A DNA stretch of 64,000 bases from Candidatus Electrothrix communis. GTDB lineage: Bacteria > Desulfobacterota > Desulfobulbia > Desulfobulbales > Desulfobulbaceae. The position numbers and the translations under genes were made by a program. This document shows positions 38,631 to 46,156 of the stretch, in pieces (position 1 is the first letter of the stretch; every line of letters begins with the position of its first letter). The stretch lies in contig CP130629.1 in assembly GCA_030644725.1 (NCBI GenBank), forward strand, positions 124,001-188,000. Direction: 5' to 3'. The notes under the pieces are model-generated. The model did no database searches and was not told the DNA's origin. It saw nothing but the letters and a program-made list of their open reading frames with translations.

Positions 38631-40715
38631 TCAGCCTCGTTTGGCCCGATAGCGGAGCCAGAGTTCTTCGGCCAGTCCCTTGAGGTCAGCACCGAAGCCC
38701 ATAAACTCCGGCTCGGCCTTGACGTGTTTTTTGATCACCGAAATCAGCGACTCCTTGTTGTTGATGCCCGCAGGCGCTTTTTCCAGTAGCTTCAGCATTT
38801 TCTCCTCATCCACCGTATTGAGTAACTCAAGGAGCGAATAGGCCTTTTTCGCCCCTTCCGGGACAAAGCGATCCACCCCCGCCTCCAGGTTGATGCGCAG
38901 AGTTTCGCAATCCACGCTGAGTGATGGATTATCTGGGAGCGGAATGCGCTCGCTCACCTTCAATCCTTCAAAGCCCGTGTTGATCTCCCGCAGGGTGAGC
39001 ATAATCACGGTGAGAAAGGCCTTGGGCTGGGTGCCGGTGACGGCGATATGGATACGCCGGGCCTCGGTATCTGCCCGCACCACCGCTGTGGACTCCAACA
39101 GGGCATGCTCCAGCACCACCCCGCTGCGCCAGCGTAACCTGTCTTTGATTTCCTGATGCCGTTTGACGATGAAGCGGGGCATGACCGAGGGCGGCAGGAA
39201 GTCTTTATATTCCAGGAGGAAGCAAAGTGCATTATGGTCATCAAAGGTAAAGGAGGGTTCTGAGACTTCCAGCAGATCGGGGATAAGGATCTGCCCGTCT
39301 TCCAGTTCATAGCACAGCTCGAACTTCCGCATCAGCTCAATGAAATAGCCGTGATCCCGCCACTGGTAATGATAGGTGTCGCCTTCCTGAAAGCGGAGGA
39401 TTTGCCGAAGATCATCCTTGCTGAACAGGCCGTTGCGCTCAGCAATGGAGGGCGCATTGATAATTTTGTACACGGCCTCGGTCACCCATTTGGGATCCAG
39501 GACATGATTATCCGCCAGATCAAACTCGGTAAAGTGAATAACAATGCCCAGGTCGTGGAGGAAATCCACCAGGACTTTCTGGCTGATCTCGCCCGTCACC
39601 CCGGCCTCTCGACACACGGTTTCGCAATCCTCATAGCTGATACAGGGGTCGTTCATCTCCTCCAGCTGCGCTTTTGCCCGGAACCAGCTTGCGGGCCATT
39701 CATTGCGGGTCAGCGGTACCTTGCCCAGCTCTTCGCGCAGGGCTTGGCGGAAGTTTCGAATACCGTTGTTGGTGCGGCAGGATGTGCGATAGAACCCAAC
39801 AATGAAGGGATATTTCTTTTGGAGAAAAGGCCGGTTGAGATCAAAGCCGGGATTGGTGTCGTACTTGTTGAGCACCACCAGTACTGGCGAGCCGCCGCCA
39901 AAGGACTCGATATAGCGCAACCAGTATTCGGGCCGCTCGTCCCGCCTGCCGTCCAGGACTAGGACATAGAGGCTGCGGCGGGAAAGGAAAAACTGGTGGG
40001 TGGCGTGCATGATCTCCTGGCCGCCAAAGTCCCAGAGGTTGCAGCGCAGGGAGTGGTCACCGGTTTCCAGCTTCCAGTTCTTGATGCGGATACCGTGGGT
40101 GGTTTCTTCGCGCTTGTTGAACGGCTCTCCCCGAAGGCAACGGGTGAGCGAGGTCTTGCCGGATGCGCCTTCGCCTACCAGGATGACTTTTACCTCGGAG
40201 ACTGTTCGAGTGCCTTCTTCGGCTGAGGCGAAGTATTCTCGGATGGCTTCTATGCCTTGGGTTGCGAGTTCGTAGGGTGGGGAGGTTAGGGGGTTGTGGT
40301 GAAGGTAAAGCCGTTGCAACTTGGGTGTTTGACTGATTTCATGGGGCAGGGAGGAAAAAAGGTTACCTCTGAGGCTAAGTTTGGTCAGGTTTTTGAGCTG
40401 AAAGAGTTCCGGCGGCAGGGAGGAAAGTTGGTTTTCGCTGAGGTTCAGCGAGGCAAGGTTTGTTAGCTGGATAATTTTTGGCGGAAGAAGAGAAAGCTGG
40501 TTGCGGCCAAGGTTAAGCCAAGTCAGATTTTTTAGTTGAAAGAGTTCTTGAGGCAGGGATGACAGGTGATTGCCCCAGAGGGAAATCCTGGTTATACTCT
40601 TTATTTTAAAGAGTTCTGGAGGCAGCTCGGTCAACTCTTGCCCCACAAGATCAAGTTCGGTTGCCCCTATTTTAGCCGCGTTGTTAATCCGTCGCAACGC
40701 CTCTTCATGCCCCAT
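38631..40715 (-). CDS. ROCO-type protein: leucine-rich repeats with Roc GTPase and COR
   Basis: 694 residues. It opens EALRRINNAAKIGATELDLV, the usual start of bacterial ROCO proteins. Five or six 23-residue leucine-rich repeats follow (LTWLNLGRNQLSLLPPKI and similar), then a Roc Ras-like GTPase domain (about 175-340) with P-loop GEGASGKTS, switch LWDFGGQE and NKYD. A COR-type domain and a short C-terminal extension finish the protein. The bacterial family is a GTP-controlled dimer relative of LRRK2; cellular roles are mostly unknown. Confidence 0.92.
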   Translation of the reverse strand: MGHEEALRRINNAAKIGATELDLVGQELTELPPELFKIKSITRISLWGNHLSSLPQELFQLKNLTWLNLGRNQLSLLPPKIIQLTNLASLNLSENQLSSLPPELFQLKNLTKLSLRGNLFSSLPHEISQTPKLQRLYLHHNPLTSPPYELATQGIEAIREYFASAEEGTRTVSEVKVILVGEGASGKTSLTRCLRGEPFNKREETTHGIRIKNWKLETGDHSLRCNLWDFGGQEIMHATHQFFLSRRSLYVLVLDGRRDERPEYWLRYIESFGGGSPVLVVLNKYDTNPGFDLNRPFLQKKYPFIVGFYRTSCRTNNGIRNFRQALREELGKVPLTRNEWPASWFRAKAQLEEMNDPCISYEDCETVCREAGVTGEISQKVLVDFLHDLGIVIHFTEFDLADNHVLDPKWVTEAVYKIINAPSIAERNGLFSKDDLRQILRFQEGDTYHYQWRDHGYFIELMRKFELCYELEDGQILIPDLLEVSEPSFTFDDHNALCFLLEYKDFLPPSVMPRFIVKRHQEIKDRLRWRSGVVLEHALLESTAVVRADTEARRIHIAVTGTQPKAFLTVIMLTLREINTGFEGLKVSERIPLPDNPSLSVDCETLRINLEAGVDRFVPEGAKKAYSLLELLNTVDEEKMLKLLEKAPAGINNKESLISVIKKHVKAEPEFMGFGADLKGLAEELWLRYRAKRG

Positions 40716-40751
40716 CGCTTGCTCCTCCGTCCTATTTTTGCCGTAAATCGG

Positions 40752-40867
40752 GTAGGGGCACGGTGTGTCGTGCCCCTACAATGTCCCGTCAATCCCATGC
40801 CCCGTAGGGGTAGACCCCTGTGTCTACCCTTTTTCACAATATCCCGGGCAAAAACAGGGGTTTACTC
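40752..40867. repeat. Cluster of intergenic palindromes (GTAGGGGCAGAC family), copies 4 and 5
   Basis: One palindrome at 40752-40779 (GTAGGGGCACGG...GTGCCCCTAC) and a second composite one at 40804-40867 (GTAGGGGTAGACCCC...GTCTACCC, then CCGGGCAAAAACAGGGG). The rest of the gap, 40868-41202, holds no gene that I can support. Confidence 0.75.
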
Positions 40868-41202
40868 CTGCGATATCCCGTAAAGCTAATCCATTCCACC
40901 CAGCGATAAATCACTGGGCTATTCTCGGTAATCCCTACGGGATAGAAGCAGCGTCCCGGAGGGACAGCACGATCATAGACCGGTGTTTTAACGTCGGCCG
41001 GAGCTACATCACCCCGTCAAGTACCCGTACAACCGCAACAGAATACCACTATGAAGAAAAATCAGAAAGCCTAGATCACTGCAACGCCTGTGAAGTCGGT
41101 CGCTGTCTGGTAAGGAAAGATACTACGGGAATGAGCAAGGAAAGGAGGGCAGGGGAGAGCATACCGACCGAATGGCGCGGTATGCCCTCTACTTCATCAG
41201 CA

Positions 41203-41751
41203 TTAATACTGATACTGATAAAATGGCTGTGACAGGTATTGTTGTTCCTGATACTGCTGTTCCTGATACTGCTGCCCCTGGTGCTGTTGTCCCTGATACT
41301 GATGATATCGGTACTGGTAGGTCTCTTCTTTCTTGTCATACTTAGAGCAACGTTCGCCCGTCCAGTTGACAAGATAGTCCCACTGGGCCTCGGTCATTTT
41401 TTTGCCGTAACCGATCTCCTGGAAGTTATCAGCCAGGAAGAGCATGACGCCTCTGGAGGTGGAATTACCGTACCAGCCGTCAATAGGACCGGAACAGTAG
41501 CCTAAAGCTCTCAGCATGCATTGGAGCTTTTTTACCTGCTGACGTTTATGCATCCGTTTGCCGGGGAACCCGTCACGGTACTCCAGTTCTGCATAAACCT
41601 TGGCCGCAGGCGGCGTTGTGTACTGTGATTGTCCGCATGATTGACAGGTGTTGCAGGGAGTGCGACTGTACCCTGTGCCCGCAAAGACGAACACGGCGAG
41701 CATAACAACCCCGCACCCAATGATTTTGTGCAATGCTTTTCCGTTCTTCAT
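41203..41751 (-). CDS. Small exported protein with peptidoglycan-binding-like domain and Gln/Tyr-rich tail
   Basis: 182 residues. A signal peptide (IIGCGVVMLAVFVFAGTGYS) is followed by a cysteine-rich segment, CNTCQSCGQ. Residues about 65-125 (QVKKLQCMLRALGYCSGPID, then GWYGNSTSRGVMLFL) follow the PG_binding_1 pattern. The C-terminus (after about 140) is a low-complexity run of QYQEQ and QHQGQ units. It probably acts at the cell wall; the exact role is unknown. The repeat-rich tail is likely to vary in length between strains. Confidence 0.75.
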   Translation of the reverse strand: MKNGKALHKIIGCGVVMLAVFVFAGTGYSRTPCNTCQSCGQSQYTTPPAAKVYAELEYRDGFPGKRMHKRQQVKKLQCMLRALGYCSGPIDGWYGNSTSRGVMLFLADNFQEIGYGKKMTEAQWDYLVNWTGERCSKYDKKEETYQYRYHQYQGQQHQGQQYQEQQYQEQQYLSQPFYQYQY

Positions 41752-41915
41752 CGTTTAACCTCACAAAAAAAGTAACGTTAGTTTTTTGTTGTCCCTGCCT
41801 GATTTTTCTGCATGGTGCTACGGCAAGAAACAACCCCTAGTAATGCTTTGTTTTACGTTTTGTTTTTCTACTTCTCGATTCGCTGAGAAAATTCACGGTC
41901 CATCGGATGATTCTC

Positions 41916-42473
41916 CTACAGTATATCAAGATGTTTTTTGATGGCTCCGGCCCAGACCTGATAGCCACGGGTGGCCAGATGGACCCCGTCATTGAAGAAA
42001 CAGGGTTTGGTCACAGGGAGACATTGCTCGGTAAAGGGAGCGGTCATGTCGAGAAAACGGCAACCGCTTCGTTTTGCCGTATCACGCAGCTCGTTATTGG
42101 CAGTAGTGATGGATTCCTGAGCCAGGCCCCGTATCTGCATGGGCATGAGCGAATTCAGGGTAATACTGCTGTTCGGGCAGAGGTCGGTCAATCTCGGCAG
42201 CATGCTTCCCAGGATGACAGGAAAATAGGGGCTCCCCATGAGCAGGTTATTGGTCCCTGTCATAAGCAGGATATAATCCGGTTCTGTACCAGCGTCAAGA
42301 ACAGCGTCAATCTCATTGACCAGGCGGGCTGACAGCTCTTCGGTGTGCTCCCCGGCAATACCTCGATTAATGATCTGCATCTCCGGGAGCAGGCTCTCCC
42401 AGTCCCCCCATTCGACCAATGAGTCGCCGAGCATGAGCAGGGTTTTTGCGGTCTGTCCAGTTTGTATTGTCAT
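41916..42473 (-). CDS. SGNH/GDSL-family hydrolase
   Basis: 185 residues. The nucleophile block is LLMLGDSLVEWG, the glycine of block II is in IINRGIAGEHT, the Asn block is LLMTGTNNLL, and the Asp-His pair is in FFNDGVHLATRGYQ. No signal peptide is seen, so it is cytoplasmic. Such enzymes cleave esters (lysophospholipid, acyl or acetyl groups); the substrate cannot be told. Confidence 0.9.
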   Translation of the reverse strand: MTIQTGQTAKTLLMLGDSLVEWGDWESLLPEMQIINRGIAGEHTEELSARLVNEIDAVLDAGTEPDYILLMTGTNNLLMGSPYFPVILGSMLPRLTDLCPNSSITLNSLMPMQIRGLAQESITTANNELRDTAKRSGCRFLDMTAPFTEQCLPVTKPCFFNDGVHLATRGYQVWAGAIKKHLDIL

Positions 42474-42958
42474 GTAGCTTTCGGTTCCTGCTCTTGTTGC
42501 TTTGTCGGTTTATCTCAGCTCGATTAAGGGCAGTCGAAAAATATAAAATTTGCCCATCAGGGCAGGTTGCGTTACCGGTCTTCGACTGTCTTTCTTTATC
42601 TTCCATGAAGAGTTCTTTGTCAAGGGTTACAGGTCAACGTCCTGAAAGTCAAGTTCTTTTTTGCTTGTCCTTGAGAGGGGGGAGGTGCGAGATCTTAATG
42701 GGGCCGCAGTGAAAAAAAGAGTGACGGAATTGAAATGCGGTATCGATGCCACAAGGTGTGATGTCACAGAGGAGAATTTTTTATATTTTGAGTGGTATTG
42801 AGTTGATTAAGAAGAGTTCTTTTGGATAAAGCGTTCCAAAATGAGCGGCACAAAACGGTGAGTCGATTCTTACGAAAATGAAATTCGGCTTGAAAAAAAA
42901 CTGAAAAAGAATATAATAGCTCTTCTTGTTAAAAATAGTCAATGTCAAACAATTCATA

Positions 42959-43039
42959 AAACCGGCTGCCTCTTGTTTGCCGGTTTACTGTATGTGGACA
43001 GTGGAAATGGTCACATACGGACTCTTTTAAGGAGCAGCC
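42959..43039 (+). promoter_or_regulatory. Structured 5' leader of the folD / Wood-Ljungdahl operon
   Basis: Two hairpins lie in the last 80 bases before folD: AAACCGGC/GCCGGTTT (42959-42986) and GTATGTG/CACATAC (42990-43018). GGCTGC at 42964-42969, inside the first hairpin, is also complementary to GCAGCC at 43034-43039, directly after the AAGGAG ribosome site. So a competing fold could mask translation. It is not a riboswitch class I recognise. The remaining gap from 42474 has no gene. Confidence 0.4.
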
Positions 43040-43921
43040 ATGAGCGCAAAAATCATCAGCGGAACCGAAACCGCAAAGGCGATAAGGGAAGAACTGAAGA
43101 AAGAAGTTGCCGAGCTGGCCGGTAAGGTGGTTCCGGGCCTGGTTACTATTCTAGTGGGAGAAGATCCTGCTTCTCAGTCCTATGTGGCAGCCAAAAATAA
43201 AACGGCGCACGCTCTGGGAATTCATTCTGAGCAGGTTACCCTGGATGCCGAGACCAGCGAGGAAGACTTGCTGGCTCTGGTGGAAAAATATAATAACGAC
43301 GATAAAATTCACGGTATTTTGGTGCAGCTTCCTTTGCCGAAGCATATTGACGAGGGGAAGGTGTTATATGCCATTAATCCGGATAAGGATGTGGATGGTT
43401 TTCATCCGGTCAATGTCGGTAAAATGGTGGTCGGCGAGCAATGTTTTCTGCCCTGCACTCCGCACGGTGTACTTGAGCTGCTTACTCGTTCTGGGGTAGA
43501 GACCTCCGGTGCTGAAGTGGTTGTTGTTGGGCGTTCCAATATTGTTGGTAAGCCGGTAGCTAACTTGATGATGCAAAAGCGTGCTGCGGGCAATGCCACG
43601 GTCACCCTTTGTCATACCCGGACCAAGGATATGGATTTTCATACCAAGCGGGCTGATATCCTGATCGTTGCCGCCGGTGTTGCCAATATGATCAAAGCTG
43701 ATCAGGTAAAAGAAGGCGTGGTTATTATTGATGTCGGTGTGAATCGCGTCGGAATGACCGAGTCGGGCAAGGCCAAGCTGGCCGGTGATGTAGATTTTGA
43801 GTCAGTTAAAGAAAAGGCTGCCGCCATCACACCGGTGCCCGGCGGTGTCGGCCCAATGACCATCACCATGCTGATGAAAAACACCGTGCAAGCTGCCAGA
43901 CAGTTTGCCGGATTGGCGTAA
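43040..43921 (+). CDS. folD: Bifunctional methylene-THF dehydrogenase / methenyl-THF cyclohydrolase FolD
   Basis: 293 residues, normal length. Family motifs are VGEDPASQSYVAAKNK (with the catalytic Lys), GILVQLPLPKHID, KDVDGFHPVNVG and GRSNIVGKPVANLMM, with PVPGGVGPMTITML near the end. It interconverts methenyl-, methylene- and formyl-tetrahydrofolate in the methyl branch of the Wood-Ljungdahl pathway. It is the first gene of the plus-strand cluster and has AAGGAG in front. Confidence 0.96.
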   Translation: MSAKIISGTETAKAIREELKKEVAELAGKVVPGLVTILVGEDPASQSYVAAKNKTAHALGIHSEQVTLDAETSEEDLLALVEKYNNDDKIHGILVQLPLPKHIDEGKVLYAINPDKDVDGFHPVNVGKMVVGEQCFLPCTPHGVLELLTRSGVETSGAEVVVVGRSNIVGKPVANLMMQKRAAGNATVTLCHTRTKDMDFHTKRADILIVAAGVANMIKADQVKEGVVIIDVGVNRVGMTESGKAKLAGDVDFESVKEKAAAITPVPGGVGPMTITMLMKNTVQAARQFAGLA

Positions 43922-44018
43922 GAGCGTTACACGATAATTTTTAAGGATATGGAAACAGGCGACCTCGATAGCCTCGGGGTGCCTGCTCTCAGATTTCTGT
44001 TTTTGAGGAGACCGTACT

Positions 44019-46001
44019 ATGGCTAAGCCTAATCGCTGCGAAAGCTGCAACGATATAACCACCAGCTCAACACGCGACCTGCTGAATCAGGATCTTGCCA
44101 AGCAGGTGCGTACCGCCTATGACCGTATTGAGGATCGGGGTATGTCCGCCTGTCTGTTCGGCTCAGGAGGTACCTGCTGCCGTAACTGCAACATGGGGCC
44201 CTGTCAGATTATTGATGGTGTTGAATCTATGGTCGGAATTTGCGGCGCGACAGCAGATACGGTTGCGGCTCGAAATTTCGCACGGACCGTGGCAGCCGGT
44301 ACTTCGGCCCATACTGATCATGCTCGCGAAATGGTGCGCGGTTTCATTGCCACGGCAAAAGGGGAAACGCCGCACGAGATCAAGGATGTAGCGAAGTTGC
44401 ATGACATGGCTCAGCTCTTCGGCATCGAGACCGAAGACCGGGACAAGAACGAGATCGCTCTTGAACTGGGTGAGCGAGCTTTGGCAGAGTTTGGCAGCCA
44501 GGATAGTACTCCGCTGACGATGCTGAAGCGGGCTCCAGAAAAGCAGCAGAAGATCTGGAAGGAGCAAGGGGTTGAGCCACGCGGTATTGATCGCGAAGTG
44601 GTGGAAATGATGCATCGTACCCATATGGGTGTGGATCAGGAGTATCGTAACATCACAAAACAGGCCAGTCGTTGTGCCCTGGCAGACGGTTGGGGGGCTT
44701 CCATGCTTTCCACCGAGTTGACCGACATTATGTTTGGTACGCCAGTACCCAAGCGAGCCATTATTGATCTCGGCGTGCTCCGGGAGGATATGGTCAACGT
44801 CACCGTCCACGGTCATGAGCCGCTCTTGGCTGAATCTCTTTGTCTGGCAGCTGAGGACGAGGAAATTTTGGCTCTGGCGAAAAAAGTCGGTGCCAAGGGA
44901 ATCAATCTGGCCGGTGTTTGTTGCACCGGTAACGAGATCCTGATGCGTCGGGGTATTCCTGTGGCAGGCTCCTTTATCCAGCAGGAAATGGTTCTGGCCA
45001 CCGGTGCCGTCGAGGCTATGGTTGTGGACGTCCAGTGCGTCATGCAATCCCTCGCCCAGGTCGTGAAAGACAAGCATACTGATATCATCACCACCAATTA
45101 CCGGGCCAAGATGCCCGACGGTGTTCATATTCAGTTTGATGAGCATGATGCCTACAACTCGGCCAAGGAAATTTTGACCCGTGCCGTTGGCAATTTTAAG
45201 AAACGGGGCGCGTGTTATATCCCGAAAGACAGTAAATTCGATGTGGTTGTCGGCTTCTCCCACGAGACCATTAATTACATGCTCGGCGGTCGTTTCCGTC
45301 AGTCCTACCGTCCGCTGAATGATAATATCATCAACGGTCGTATTCGCGGAGTCGGTGCTCTGGTCGGTTGTGAGCATTATAAGCATTCCGATGATGTGCA
45401 TTTTGAGATCGCCAAAGAACTGATCAAAAATAACGTGCTGGTGCTGGCCACTGGTTGTGCAGCCCAGGCTCTTGGCCGTCGGGGATTAATGCGTCCAGAA
45501 GCAGCGACGGAGTATGCCGGAGACGGGCTGCGCGAGGTCTGTGAGACCGTGGGTATGCCACCGGTCCTTCATGTCGGTTCTTGTGTGGATAACTCTCGTC
45601 TCCTGATCGCCCTGACCGCTATGGTCAAAGAAGGTGGGTTGGGTGACGATATTGCTGATCTGCCTGCGGTGGGATCTGCGCCTCTGTGGATGAGTGAAAA
45701 AGCGGTTGCCATTGGTCAGTATTTTGTTGCCAGCGGTGCCCACGTCATCTTCCAGGATCTGCCCATCAACGGGGCCAAGAAATTTTCTGAGTATCTGTTA
45801 AAAGATATCAAAGAGGAGTTCGGGGCCTGTTGGGGCGTTGAAAGCACACCTCAGGATATTGCCAAGGCCATGATCGCGGCTATTGATGGAAAGCGTGAGG
45901 CCTTGGGTATCAATAAGAAGAAAGAGCGTGTACTCATGGATATGGCTATGCGTCGTGAGCTTGAAGGCGGCGGTACAGCCGGTGCCGGTTGCGGCGGTTG
46001 A
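44019..46001 (+). CDS. cooS: Anaerobic carbon monoxide dehydrogenase catalytic subunit
   Basis: 660 residues. The N-terminal cysteines (CLFGSGGTCCRNCNMGPCQI) bind the B and D clusters. GVCCTGNEILMRRGIP, VVDVQCVMQSL, GCEHYKHSDD, TGCAAQALGRRG and HVGSCVDNSRL are C-cluster (Ni-Fe-S) surroundings. It reduces CO2 to CO for acetyl-CoA synthase, or runs in reverse. The next genes encode the partner subunits. Confidence 0.95.
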   Translation: MAKPNRCESCNDITTSSTRDLLNQDLAKQVRTAYDRIEDRGMSACLFGSGGTCCRNCNMGPCQIIDGVESMVGICGATADTVAARNFARTVAAGTSAHTDHAREMVRGFIATAKGETPHEIKDVAKLHDMAQLFGIETEDRDKNEIALELGERALAEFGSQDSTPLTMLKRAPEKQQKIWKEQGVEPRGIDREVVEMMHRTHMGVDQEYRNITKQASRCALADGWGASMLSTELTDIMFGTPVPKRAIIDLGVLREDMVNVTVHGHEPLLAESLCLAAEDEEILALAKKVGAKGINLAGVCCTGNEILMRRGIPVAGSFIQQEMVLATGAVEAMVVDVQCVMQSLAQVVKDKHTDIITTNYRAKMPDGVHIQFDEHDAYNSAKEILTRAVGNFKKRGACYIPKDSKFDVVVGFSHETINYMLGGRFRQSYRPLNDNIINGRIRGVGALVGCEHYKHSDDVHFEIAKELIKNNVLVLATGCAAQALGRRGLMRPEAATEYAGDGLREVCETVGMPPVLHVGSCVDNSRLLIALTAMVKEGGLGDDIADLPAVGSAPLWMSEKAVAIGQYFVASGAHVIFQDLPINGAKKFSEYLLKDIKEEFGACWGVESTPQDIAKAMIAAIDGKREALGINKKKERVLMDMAMRRELEGGGTAGAGCGG

Positions 46002-46022
46002 GCCGCGAAAAGCATTAATGCG

Positions 46023-46079
46023 GTAGGGGCAGATCCCCGTGTCTGCCCAGTCTGGGCGAACACAGGGATTCGCCCCTAC
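46023..46079. repeat. Paired intergenic palindromes (GTAGGGGCAGAC family), copy 6
   Basis: GTAGGGGCAGATCCCC...GTCTGCCC at 46023-46048 and GGGCGAACACAGGG...CGCCCCTAC at 46054-46079 form a mirrored pair between cooS and the metF-acsD gene. The copy near 56.0 kb has the same two-part build. Confidence 0.8.
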
Positions 46080-46156
46080 GGCATAAAAGAATTAAGGCAT
46101 TGAGTTCAGCAGAACAAAATTCTGCCCGCAGGGTGGATCAGGTATAAGGAGGATTG

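Noticed and set aside
42474-42958. Possible tRNA or small RNA upstream of folD
   Set aside because: No cloverleaf or T-loop GGTTCGA-like sequence was found.
44163-45401. 412-codon open frame opposite cooS
   Set aside because: It is an antisense shadow of a strongly conserved gene, with no ribosome site and no domain.
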